Shown here one piece after another: positions 35,716 to 43,956 of a stretch of DNA of 53,388 bases. Source of the DNA: Oceanobacillus indicireducens (GTDB lineage: Bacteria > Bacillota > Bacilli > Bacillales > Amphibacillaceae); the NCBI RefSeq assembly GCF_014647195.1, contig NZ_BMOS01000002.1:211741-265128 (forward strand), given 5' to 3'. The notes under the pieces were generated by a model. That model had not been told where the DNA came from. It did not search any database and saw only the letters and a list, made by a program, of their open reading frames with translations. The number at the start of each line of letters is the position of its first letter. Positions within the stretch are counted from its first letter, which is position 1. A program made the position numbers and the translations under genes.

Positions 35716-37170
35716 CTATTTTTTATTTCGGATGCTCCTTACCTCATCTGCCACTGCTTGCACCTGGGTACCAACGATAACCTGAACATTGTTTTTCCCA
35801 ACAATTTGGACGCCCGGCACACCAGTTGCTTTAATTCTTGGCTGATCTACCTGTTGTGCGTCTTTAACTTCCAGCCTGAGCCGCGTCGCACAATTATCAA
35901 CGGAGAGAACATTTTCATCCCCACCAAGACCTGCGTAAATTTCACGAGCCATCACTGCAAAGCGATCACCTGCACCAGAGGCTGATTCAGTCGCCGCTTC
36001 CACAACTTCATCATCATCTTCCCGGCCCGGCGTTTTCATATCGAACTTAACGATTAAGAAACGGAACAAGAAATAATAAATTACCGCAAACACAAGACCC
36101 TGCACAATAAGCATCCATGGCTGATTCGCAAGTGGCAACCGCGAACTCAAGAAAAAGTCGATTGCTCCGGCACTGAAACTAAAACCTGCAGTCCAGCCAA
36201 AGGCCGATGCAATAAATAAGGATAATCCTGTTAAGGCTGCATGCACAACATACAAGAATGGAGCTAAGAACATGAAGGAAAATTCAATTGGTTCGGTTAC
36301 ACCTGTCAGGAAAGCTGCAAAAGCCGCGGCCATCAGTAGAGAAGCAACTTGTTTTCTTCTTCTCGTTTTAGCCGTATGATACATTGCTAATGTTGCTGCT
36401 GGCAAACCAAACATCATAATTGGGAAAAATCCGGCCTGATACATTCCAGTTATCCCTTTTTCCCCTTGACCGGACCAGAAATTAGCAATATCGTTAATCC
36501 CAGCCACGTCAAACCAGAATACAGAGTTTAGGGCATGATGCAGTCCAGTTGGAATTAATAGCCGATTAAAGAAGCCATAAAGCCCAGCACCAACAGAACC
36601 TAAGTTACTAATTGCCGTACCGAATGCTACTAATCCAGAATAAGCAATTGGCCAGATTAACAAAAAGAGTAAAGACAAAAGAAGCATCGTACCAGCTGTC
36701 ATTATCGGAACAAGCCGTTTTCCACTAAAGAAAGCGAGCGCATCAGGAAGTTTCGTCTTACTAAATCGATTATACATCGCGGCAGCAATAAGACCTGAAA
36801 TAATACCGACAAAGACGTTCTCAATATTGGCAAAAGCCGCATTCACACTTTCCGCTTCAATCCCCTGAAGGAGAGCCACATTATCAACAGAAAGCACTGT
36901 AGTAACAATCAAAAAGCCTACCAAACCACTAAGCGCTGCAGATCCATCCCTTTCCTTCGCCATACCGACTGCGACACCAACTGCAAATAAAACAGGGAGG
37001 AAATCTAAAATAGCACTACCGGCACTAATGAGGAAAGCTGCTACCTTATTCGCCTCACCCCATCCTTCCGGGTCAATCCCGTAACCGATCCCCATCAGGA
37101 TCGCGGCAGCCGGCAGTACAGCTACAGGGAGCATGAGCGATTTACCAAGGTTTTGTAAATACTTCATCAT
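35716..37170 (-). CDS. nagE: PTS N-acetylglucosamine transporter, EIICB
   Basis: 484 aa from ATG 37170 (GAGG 9 nt upstream; an ATG three codons earlier touches the ribosome site). EIIC with about ten helices (LGKSLMLPVAVLPAAAILMGIG, TGVTEPIEFSFMFLAPFLY), then EIIB with phospho-Cys in VDNCATRLRLEVKD near residue 427. No EIIA domain, as in B. subtilis NagP, so EIIA of another PTS is needed. Brings in GlcNAc as the 6-phosphate. Upstream cre and NagR-like sites imply dual control. Confidence 0.93.
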   Translation of the reverse strand: MMKYLQNLGKSLMLPVAVLPAAAILMGIGYGIDPEGWGEANKVAAFLISAGSAILDFLPVLFAVGVAVGMAKERDGSAALSGLVGFLIVTTVLSVDNVALLQGIEAESVNAAFANIENVFVGIISGLIAAAMYNRFSKTKLPDALAFFSGKRLVPIMTAGTMLLLSLLFLLIWPIAYSGLVAFGTAISNLGSVGAGLYGFFNRLLIPTGLHHALNSVFWFDVAGINDIANFWSGQGEKGITGMYQAGFFPIMMFGLPAATLAMYHTAKTRRRKQVASLLMAAAFAAFLTGVTEPIEFSFMFLAPFLYVVHAALTGLSLFIASAFGWTAGFSFSAGAIDFFLSSRLPLANQPWMLIVQGLVFAVIYYFLFRFLIVKFDMKTPGREDDDEVVEAATESASGAGDRFAVMAREIYAGLGGDENVLSVDNCATRLRLEVKDAQQVDQPRIKATGVPGVQIVGKNNVQVIVGTQVQAVADEVRSIRNKK

Positions 37171-37263
37171 AATAATCATCCTCTTCTAGAATTTAATGAT
37201 GATAAAGCTTGTTCTTGGTCATTTTCCTTTCATCTTTCATGTTAGATTAATAAAAAACGAAAT

Positions 37264-37279
37264 ATGATAGCGCTGTCAT
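37264..37279 (-). promoter_or_regulatory. cre site upstream of nagE
   Basis: ATGATAGCGCTGTCAT, nearly palindromic, fits the CcpA consensus. About 95 nt before the nagE start. Confidence 0.65.
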
Positions 37280-37383
37280 TTAAAAGGAAAATTTAACTTT
37301 TGCTACTGCCCTCCCTTCCATCTTCAAACTGATTGGCACGTAAAAAAAGATTTATTCATATTTATTTTATCAAAATACAGTAT

Positions 37384-37398
37384 GGTTGTCTATACATC
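37384..37398. promoter_or_regulatory. NagR-like operator upstream of nagE
   Basis: GGTTGTCTATACATC, sharing GTCTATACAT with 34873-34886 and 37790-37805. A further CTATACGTA follows at once. Confidence 0.55.
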
Positions 37399-37425
37399 TA
37401 TACGTATGCAAATCCGTCATTATAC

Positions 37426-37726
37426 CTAAGAAAACAGCTCTTTATGCTTTTTCATTAATTGCTCATTATGCTCATCAGCTCCATCCACATTCCCACTAAG
37501 GAAAACAGGCGGAGTAATCCCTTTCTCTGCCAGTGAGGCGATAGCTAGTGCGATAACACTATTTATAATCGCGGCTCTTATAATCGTCGAGCTTGGAGCA
37601 AACGGAACCGCAACGTTATCATGCTCCAAGAGTGCATCTCCAAACGGGACATGATTGTCGATATGAAGGTCGCAGTACATAAATCATTTCCTCTTGCGCT
37701 TTCTTAAAGAGTTTCTTCAATATCAT
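37426..37726 (-). pseudogene. SIS-domain sugar-phosphate protein (UPF0309-like), internal deletion
   Basis: ATG at 37726 with AGGTGG encodes MILKKLFKKAQEEMIY, like the start of UPF0309 proteins. The sequence then jumps to the family C-terminus in another frame: DLHIDNHVPFGDALLEHD, APSSTIIRAAIINSVIALAI and PPVFLSGNVDGADEHNEQLM. About 150 middle residues, including the SIS fold, are missing. A NagR-like box lies about 65 nt upstream, so the intact gene probably served amino-sugar metabolism. Confidence 0.75.
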
Positions 37727-37789
37727 ACTCTTTCCACCTCCGACTTTATAAGTGAAAAATTTACAATCACAGTTTAGCTCCCAATATTG

Positions 37790-37805
37790 CCTGTCTATAC
37801 ATAAG
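37790..37805. promoter_or_regulatory. NagR-like operator upstream of the SIS pseudogene
   Basis: CCTGTCTATACATAAG. Third copy of the GTCTATACAT core in this region. Confidence 0.5.
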
Positions 37806-37813
37806 TTGGACAT

Positions 37814-38188
37814 TTAACCTCAATGTCATCGAGCAAATAGTGAATTAGAGGGATTGCTGTAAAGGTTCGTTAGCATATGAAAGAATAACAAAGACAGGTT
37901 TTCCATTAATGATATAATATATCAAAAATGTTACATGTATTTCGTAAATGTTACGATTAACATAATATTTTATAGTTTTTGCTTTTTTGTTCTTATATAA
38001 ACTTAATTAATGTATTATTGAAATAGTTACTTGATTTTGCGAAATTCTTCTTTCTTTCCTGAAAGTCATAGGCTCAAATCTATTTTCTACCAGAAGTCGA
38101 ATCAAAGTTTCGCAAAAACATACCGGGCTGACTAGTACGTATTACGTTTTTTAAGTTAATTCCAAAATTATGACAGGGGTGATTGGTT
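37814..38188. other. AT-rich 375-bp gap before the TetR gene
   Basis: No gene seen. TATAATATATC near 37914 and several TTACAT/ATGTAA steps (37929-37960, for instance TGTTACATG and ATGTTACGAT) could belong to a promoter and operator of the TetR gene. I cannot fix a promoter with confidence. Confidence 0.3.
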
Positions 38189-39079
38189 TTGAGGAAGAGA
38201 ATTTTAACAGCAGCTTTAACATTATTTGCCCAAAAAGGCTATTACGCTTCCAGTGTTCAGGAAATCGCTAATTGTGCTGAAATATCTAGGAGTACGTTAT
38301 ACTCGTATTTTACGTCAAAAAAACATATCCTTATTTCCGTTTATCAGTTTTATCTAGATAGCTTATATGAACGCTTACAGCTAGAGTTAATAGAACATAG
38401 TGAGTTTGAACAAAGACTACATATTTTTAAAAAGATATTAAGAAACTATTTAAGTGTTCCATTTGAACATGAAGAGTTTTTAATTATGCAAATGAATGAA
38501 CAAAATATTAATGACCCAGAAGTGGCGAATTATGTTATCGAGAAAAGAAATCAAATTTACAAAAGACTTGTGGAAATCTTGCAATATCTAGGCGGAAAAG
38601 AATTAAACTATTGTTCACTAGATATGGTAATTATTTTAAATAGTATAGTTGAGGAGTACAGTACGGTAGCCATTTATGACCGTAAAGATTTAGAATTGGA
38701 CGATCTTGTTGAGTATATTAGCCAGATTATTACATGTATTTATAAAGGTTTTACTTCGAATCAAATCGTTCCCTTATTGGAGGCTTATGATTTCTCGGAA
38801 GAAAGAGAAAATGAAAACGAAAATGAAATCGATGTGTGCTCTGTCCTTAAAAGAAAAGTGGAGGATTTAGAATTAATTATCAAAAATATTCAATTATCAA
38901 GAGAGGAGTTCGTAGAAGTAAGTACCTCGGTAAAGTTAATACGTAAAGAGCTCGAAAAATCGCAGGGTGGTGATTTAATAATCATACTAGGTTTATTACG
39001 TAATATACAGCAAATAAAAGATTTAAGGTATACTGTAGACGTTTGTACTTCAATCATTCAACAAAATTATCTGAAGTAG
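38189..39079 (+). CDS. TetR family regulator with long C-terminal region
   Basis: 296 aa from TTG 38189, 7 nt after AGGGGTGA. N-terminal HTH: ILTAALTLFAQKGYYASSVQEIANCAEISRSTLYSYFTSKKHIL. The ligand domain is followed by about 90 extra residues with a NENENEID linker and a predicted coiled coil (LKRKVEDLELIIKNIQLSREEF). It is more AT-rich than its neighbours. It runs into a membrane protein gene 8 nt downstream, so both form one unit, probably an autoregulated pair. Confidence 0.78.
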   Translation: MRKRILTAALTLFAQKGYYASSVQEIANCAEISRSTLYSYFTSKKHILISVYQFYLDSLYERLQLELIEHSEFEQRLHIFKKILRNYLSVPFEHEEFLIMQMNEQNINDPEVANYVIEKRNQIYKRLVEILQYLGGKELNYCSLDMVIILNSIVEEYSTVAIYDRKDLELDDLVEYISQIITCIYKGFTSNQIVPLLEAYDFSEERENENENEIDVCSVLKRKVEDLELIIKNIQLSREEFVEVSTSVKLIRKELEKSQGGDLIIILGLLRNIQQIKDLRYTVDVCTSIIQQNYLK

Positions 39080-39087
39080 GTGATCTC

Positions 39088-39666
39088 TTGTTAGGTGAAT
39101 TAATAGAAGTCTTTCATATTATTTTACAAATTGTAAAAGGGGAAATACCGCTTACATTGGTTTATACGGTCATTTTTTTACTTATTGCTGTAAGTTTGCT
39201 CCACATCGTAAGTGAAGTTATCAAATCCAAAGGAAAAATCAACTTATTAAAATTAATGATGGAAGGAATGGCTACAAGTATTATTATTTTCGTGTTTTAC
39301 ATGGGGGTTTACTTGTTTATATTCAAGATCTTTCACTCCTTTATTAATACAAGTAGTGAGCTTAAGGATGAGAACTTAATCTGGTACACGATTATATCGT
39401 TCTTTTGTTTTATAACATTATTTTCCTTATTCTATCTTTATAAGAAATTCAATTTATTCGGTCGTTTAGTTATATCTGCTATTCATATCTTGTTGACAGT
39501 TTCAATTTTAACGCTAGTTAATAAATATTTGATACCGCAATCAGAATTACCTATATCAGCTATTGTTTGTACGCTTCTATTAAATTTAGGATTTAGTATA
39601 TTCTTTATTACCTTTGGTACAGAGTCGACACAAAAGGGAAATGAAGGAAAAAAAGTCGCAAAATAA
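39088..39666 (+). CDS. five-helix membrane protein of unknown function
   Basis: 192 aa from TTG 39088 with GTAGGTGA just before it; longer starts overlap the TetR gene. Hydrophobic segments around IPLTLVYTVIFLLIAVSLLHIV, IIIFVFYMGVYLFIFKIF, WYTIISFFCFITLFSLFYLY, LVISAIHILLTVSILTLV and ISAIVCTLLLNLGFSIFFI. No recognised family. Low GC and coupling to the TetR gene suggest it is the regulator's target, perhaps for export or envelope stress. Confidence 0.6.
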   Translation: MLGELIEVFHIILQIVKGEIPLTLVYTVIFLLIAVSLLHIVSEVIKSKGKINLLKLMMEGMATSIIIFVFYMGVYLFIFKIFHSFINTSSELKDENLIWYTIISFFCFITLFSLFYLYKKFNLFGRLVISAIHILLTVSILTLVNKYLIPQSELPISAIVCTLLLNLGFSIFFITFGTESTQKGNEGKKVAK

Positions 39667-39672
39667 TATATT

Positions 39673-39702
39673 AATGGGACAAAGAGGCTCTATGTCCCAT
39701 TT
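39673..39702. terminator. hairpin between convergent genes
   Basis: AATGGGACA-AAGAG-G-CTCT-A-TGTCCCATT. The GGGACA/TGTCCC ends recall the REP family, but the GGGGTCAGAGCA core is absent. More likely a bidirectional terminator. Confidence 0.6.
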
Positions 39703-40590
39703 CTAAATCCTCGGTTTAATGCTTTCGACAAACTTGGCTGCGGCGCGGGAGAGTGGGACTGTTTTTAAATGGACAATACCGATATACCGGCTCGGAATTT
39801 CCTCTTCCAGCAATACTTCATGGACAATACCGCGGTTTAAATACTCACGAGAAAACTCGCGAACAACACAAGATATGCCTAAGTTCCCTTTCGCAAAATC
39901 CATAATAAGATCATATGAACCAAGTTCGAATACCGGAGACAGTTCATATCCTCTTTCTTTAAAAAACGCATCCACATAATCACGGGAGACCGTATTTTTT
40001 TCAAAAGAGATGAGCGGTAGTTCCATTAAATGATCATAGCTGATCCGATGTTTCGAAATCCGTTTATATTTATCTCCGCAAACGAAAATATCATGGATTT
40101 CCATACATGGCGTAACTTCAAACTGCTCATCATCAATCGGTAAATTACATACACCGACGTCCGCTTCCCCAGCTTTCAAAAAACCTAATATTTCCGGAGT
40201 CGTACCATTTAATACCTTCAGCTTAATACCAGGAAATCGCGCATGAAACTCTTCCAAATAAGGTAATAAAAAATAACGGGAAATTGTATCTCCAACCGCA
40301 ATTCGCAACTCACCGCGCCGGATTCCCTTATACGCTTGAATCTTATCTTCCGCAACATCTAGAATCCCGAGGGCTGAGCTGACATGCTCCTGCAACACTT
40401 TCCCCTCTGTCGTTAACATAACACCTTTTGGAGTCCGATAAAACAGCTGGACTTCGAGCCCCTTCTCCAGCCGGGAAATTGCTTGGCTCACTGCAGATTG
40501 AGTCATAAATAATTCTTTTGCCGCTTGGGAAAAGCTCTTATTTTGACTGACGATCTGAAAAACTCGATATAAATCCAAGTTCTCTATCAT
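39703..40590 (-). CDS. LysR family transcriptional regulator
   Basis: 295 aa. LysR winged helix YRVFQIVSQNKSFSQAAKELFMTQSAVSQAISRLE (8-42) and a periplasmic-binding-like effector domain from about 90. TAGGAG before the ATG. Divergent from the CofE-like gene with a 136-bp gap containing ATAC-TAG-GTAT (about 40604-40614) and AATAATTATT. Inference: regulates that gene; the inducer is unknown. Confidence 0.88.
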   Translation of the reverse strand: MIENLDLYRVFQIVSQNKSFSQAAKELFMTQSAVSQAISRLEKGLEVQLFYRTPKGVMLTTEGKVLQEHVSSALGILDVAEDKIQAYKGIRRGELRIAVGDTISRYFLLPYLEEFHARFPGIKLKVLNGTTPEILGFLKAGEADVGVCNLPIDDEQFEVTPCMEIHDIFVCGDKYKRISKHRISYDHLMELPLISFEKNTVSRDYVDAFFKERGYELSPVFELGSYDLIMDFAKGNLGISCVVREFSREYLNRGIVHEVLLEEEIPSRYIGIVHLKTVPLSRAAAKFVESIKPRI

Positions 40591-40726
40591 ATAAATTCTC
40601 CTAATACTAGGTATAATAATTATTAATTTTACTTATATCACGAATTACAGGTATAGTAAAGAAGGGAAATCAAAAATTAATAAATATGTACATCATATAT
40701 TCTCATGAAGATTAGGAGAGATCAGA

Positions 40727-41923
40727 TTGGTAAGAGTAGTAGGTACAACCGCACGTGGACTCAGAGCACCGATTATCAATGAAGGCGATGACCTCGAGGA
40801 AATCGTCGTAGAAACCGTCTTACAAGCAGCGGAAGTCGAGGGATTCCAAATTCGGGATCGTGACATCGTTTCCTTGACCGAGTCGATTGTTGCCCGGTCG
40901 CAAGGAAATTATGCGAGCATCGAAGCAATTGCTGAAGATACCAAGCGAAAATTTGGCGATAAAACGGTCGGAGTCGTCTTCCCAATCCTCAGCCGGAATC
41001 GTTTTTCCAGCATTTTAAGCGGGATTGCCCGCGGGGTTAAAAGAATTGTCCTCATGCTGAGCTATCCAGCAGATGAGGTTGGCAACCATTTAGTCAGCAT
41101 TGATGACTTAGATGATAAAGGAGTCAATCCGTGGACAGATGTACTAACGGAAAAGGAATTCCGCGAGTTATTCGGAAATTGCAAACATCCATTCACTGGC
41201 GTCGATTATATTGAATATTACAGGAGCATTATCGAAGCAGAAGGAATTGAATGCGAGATTATTTTTTCCAATAACGCGAAATCAATCCTAGAGTACACGA
41301 AGCATGTCCTCACTTGTGATATCCACTCCCGTCACCGGACGAAACGGATCCTAAAGAAACACGGTGCGGAAACGATTTACGGACTGGATGATATTTTAAC
41401 AGAACCGATTAATGGCAGTGGTTATAACGAAGCATACGGACTACTCGGTTCTAATAAAGCGACCGAAGAAAGTGTGAAACTCTTCCCGAATAATTGTCAG
41501 GAATTAGTAAACGGGATTCAAGCAAAAGTTAAACAAGCTACTGGAAAAACAGTTGAAGTAATGGTGTACGGCGATGGTGCATTCAAGGATCCGGCTGGAA
41601 AAATATGGGAACTAGCAGACCCTGTTGTATCCCCAGCTTATACGTTAGGTCTGGAAGGTACACCGAACGAAATCAAATTAAAATATTTAGCTGATAATAA
41701 CTTTAGTCACCTGCGCGGAGATGAATTAGACGAAGCAGTTGCCGCGTTCATTAATAAAAAGGGTGATGACCTTGTCGGATCTATGGAGGCACAAGGAACA
41801 ACTCCACGAAAACTAACCGACTTGATCGGCTCTCTATCTGACCTCACGTCAGGCAGCGGTGACAAAGGAACACCTTTTGTCTATATTCAAGGATATTTTG
41901 ATAACTACACCGATGGAAAGTAA
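40727..41923 (+). CDS. coenzyme F420-0:L-glutamate ligase (CofE)-like protein
   Basis: 398 aa, TTG start about 8 nt after AGGAGAG. Family PF01996: VVGTTARGLRAPIINEGDDLEEIV, then RDRDIVSLTESIVARSQGNY, HTKRILKKHG-type strand, EVMVYGDGAFKDPAGKIWELADPVVSPAY, and a C-terminal GSMEAQGTTPRKLTDLIGSL. CofE adds gamma-linked glutamates to F420 precursors, but this organism type is not known to make F420, and no cofC, cofD or cofGH lies here. It may ligate an amino acid to another substrate. Regulated by the divergent LysR. Confidence 0.75.
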   Translation: MVRVVGTTARGLRAPIINEGDDLEEIVVETVLQAAEVEGFQIRDRDIVSLTESIVARSQGNYASIEAIAEDTKRKFGDKTVGVVFPILSRNRFSSILSGIARGVKRIVLMLSYPADEVGNHLVSIDDLDDKGVNPWTDVLTEKEFRELFGNCKHPFTGVDYIEYYRSIIEAEGIECEIIFSNNAKSILEYTKHVLTCDIHSRHRTKRILKKHGAETIYGLDDILTEPINGSGYNEAYGLLGSNKATEESVKLFPNNCQELVNGIQAKVKQATGKTVEVMVYGDGAFKDPAGKIWELADPVVSPAYTLGLEGTPNEIKLKYLADNNFSHLRGDELDEAVAAFINKKGDDLVGSMEAQGTTPRKLTDLIGSLSDLTSGSGDKGTPFVYIQGYFDNYTDGK

Positions 41924-42116
41924 TGAATTCAACTTTTGCACTGGCAAATTTCCTATCACTGCACGGAGAAGATTTTAAATAATACTGTTGACGGCTATAA
42001 TAAACGGACAGCTTCACTGCTCGAATTAGAGTTGTTTTCAAGTGTTGATTAGATCTCTCTGACCAAACGAGCTGGAATCAGGAGGCGCAAAAGGGTAATC
42101 AAAAAAACATCCCTAT
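41924..42116. other. non-coding stretch after the CofE-like gene
   Basis: No gene recognised. It contains a possible promoter-like TTGACG...TATAAT (about 41979-42000) whose -35/-10 spacing is too short to be convincing. A fragment ACCAAACGAGCTGGA may be a diverged start of the tandem array that follows. Confidence 0.25.
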
Positions 42117-42325
42117 TTATCCGAACGAAATCGAATTTAGCCAATTCGATTAATTAGAGCACTACTAATCGACTGAATGAAGGCTATTCTAGCTCGTTCG
42201 GGTGATTAGGACCCTTATAATCGACCGAACGAAGGAAAGTCTAACTCATTCGAGTAATTAAGACATCTCTAATCGACCGAACGAAATCTAACCTAATTCA
42301 AACGGACGATTAAAGATTAAAACGC
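42117..42325. repeat. tandem array of four ~52-bp units with internal dyad
   Basis: Units start at about 42117, 42165, 42218 and 42270. Each opens TAATCGACCGAACGAA (or close) and closes near TCGTTCGGGTGATTA, the approximate complement, so each unit can fold on itself. Spacing 48-53 bp; the units are diverged. No open frame runs through it. Looks like an old hairpin element that multiplied in place. Confidence 0.6.
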
Positions 42326-42391
42326 CCCTATTCACTCGGCTAAATGTAGTCATCCACAGTATCATTACCATACAGTTCCCAAAGCAATTAC

Positions 42392-42435
42392 AAAAAACGG
42401 GTCACCAAGGAAAATTTTCACTTGGGGACCCGTTT
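42392..42435 (-). terminator. terminator after the LURP-one gene
   Basis: AACGGGTC..CCAAGG / CTTGG..GACCCGTT with AAAATTTT in the loop. On the minus strand it is followed by TTTTTTG, 4 nt beyond the stop codon. Confidence 0.85.
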
Positions 42436-42439
42436 CTAT

Positions 42440-42937
42440 TCAACTTCCCGGCGAAGCGGCAGCTGCTGATTGATCTGCTTTCACGCAATCAATCGCGACA
42501 ACGAGGGCAATCATCAGGTTTTCTTCGGATTCATCACTTATTTTAACTTGGTAACTATCGCCCCAAGTAAACCATTTTTTCTTCACTTCTCCAATAAACG
42601 CTCCGTGCTGATACACTTCAAAATCCATGCCCCACCAATCTCCTGTCACCTCTAAGCCAATCGCATCAATCGAATAACGCGGTTTAAAAAAAGAAAATTC
42701 CTTTTTTATCGTAATGACTTCTTCACCGGCAACAGCAATGGTGAACTTCGGCATCCAGGTAAGCATTCGCTTCGTAATTCGGGCGACTTCCGCTTCTCTC
42801 TCATCCTTAATCGTATAGACTTTCGGGATTTTCATGAAGCTACCCTCTACGGTATATACATCCCGTTCATCTGCATCTTTTACCGTAAACCTGCCGCTTA
42901 AGCTAAGTATTTTTTGCTTTATATACAGTTCCTTCAT
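42440..42937 (-). CDS. LURP-one-related (YxjI) family protein
   Basis: 165 aa. Tubby-like beta barrel with alternating short strands: LYIKQKILSLSGRFTVKDADER, VYTVEGSFMKIPKVYTIKDE, EVARITKRMLTWMPKFTIAV, ending in a hydrophobic helix EENLMIALVVAIDCVKA. The family (B. subtilis YxjI, plant LURP1, phospholipid-scramblase relatives) has no settled function in bacteria; membrane-lipid binding is suspected. It is 27 nt from the next gene upstream and probably in one transcript with it. Confidence 0.82.
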   Translation of the reverse strand: MKELYIKQKILSLSGRFTVKDADERDVYTVEGSFMKIPKVYTIKDEREAEVARITKRMLTWMPKFTIAVAGEEVITIKKEFSFFKPRYSIDAIGLEVTGDWWGMDFEVYQHGAFIGEVKKKWFTWGDSYQVKISDESEENLMIALVVAIDCVKADQSAAAASPGS

Positions 42938-42964
42938 AAGGTATCCTCACACTTCTTCGCCAGT

Positions 42965-43807
42965 TTAAAATTCTTCATACTCAGCTGGATCTTGGTTTTT
43001 CATTCTCCCGTCCGGACGACTCAATTCACCGATCTTATTCATTTCTTCCTGTGATAACTCAAAATCAAAGATTGCAAGGTTCTCCCGCTGACGAACCGGT
43101 GAAGTCGATCTTGGGATTGCAATCGAACCCAACTGATAATGCCAGCGCAGAATAACTTGAGATACGGACTTATTATGGCGTGACGCAATCGCCTTTAGAA
43201 TATCGTTATCAAGCACGTTGTTTACACGTGCAAGTGGACTCCAGGATTGTGTCTGAACATCGTTTTCTTCATGCCACTTCCGCTGCTCCTCCTGATTGAA
43301 GAACGGGTGCAATTCAATCTGGTTCACACTTGGCTTCACACCGGTTTCTTTTTCCAGCCGTTCAATATGTTCAGGTAGGAAATTACTCGTTCCAATTGAA
43401 CGAACCAAGCCCCATCTTTTTGCATCAATTAACGCCTGCCAAGCTTCGACATACACGTCCTGCTTCGGATTCGGCCAGTGGATGAGGTATAAATCATAAT
43501 AATCGAGATTCGCCCGGTACAAGGACTCTTGAATCGTCTGCACAGCCAAATCGTATTGATGATATCTCCCTGGCAGCTTCGACGTAATGATTAAATCTTG
43601 ACGCTGCACACCAGTTTTACGGACAGCTTCCCCTACTGTACCTTCGTTTTCATAGTTATAAGCGCTATCAAGCAAACGATACCCATTGTCTATCGCACTT
43701 GTAATCGACTGGACCCCAGCATTACCATTCATTTTATACGTCCCTAGTCCAATTGCCGGGATTGATAGTCCATCATTTAATGTAATTTCAGGAATCGATC
43801 TGATCAT
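42965..43807 (-). CDS. aldo/keto reductase
   Basis: 280 aa from ATG 43807, with AAAGGAGAGG 5 nt upstream; the 11 extra residues of the longer frame are not used. Catalytic tetrad Asp47, Tyr52, Lys77 and His110 (LLDSAYNYENE, ITSKLPG, DLYLIHWPNP). NADPH-site IPRSTSPVRQRENL near the C-terminus. Reduces aldehydes such as methylglyoxal or glyoxal in close relatives; the true substrate is unknown. Confidence 0.92.
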   Translation of the reverse strand: MIRSIPEITLNDGLSIPAIGLGTYKMNGNAGVQSITSAIDNGYRLLDSAYNYENEGTVGEAVRKTGVQRQDLIITSKLPGRYHQYDLAVQTIQESLYRANLDYYDLYLIHWPNPKQDVYVEAWQALIDAKRWGLVRSIGTSNFLPEHIERLEKETGVKPSVNQIELHPFFNQEEQRKWHEENDVQTQSWSPLARVNNVLDNDILKAIASRHNKSVSQVILRWHYQLGSIAIPRSTSPVRQRENLAIFDFELSQEEMNKIGELSRPDGRMKNQDPAEYEEF

Positions 43808-43956
43808 GTAAAACCTCTCCTTTTCTATTGATTGCTCCATTTAAATGAGTGATTAAATTTAGTATAACACACTCACCGACCGGAATTCTGTTCCTTCCTT
43901 CTCCAACAGTCTATAATAGATCTAATGAAAGTCATCAGGGAAGAGAGGTGTTTCGG

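Noticed and set aside
39673-39702. Member of the REP family
   Set aside because: It shares only GGGACA/TGTCCC at the ends; the GGGGTCAGAGCA core is absent, and it fits an ordinary terminator between convergent genes.
41979-42000. Promoter TTGACG...TATAAT downstream of the CofE-like gene
   Set aside because: The spacing between the two boxes is far too short for SigA and no gene follows on that strand.
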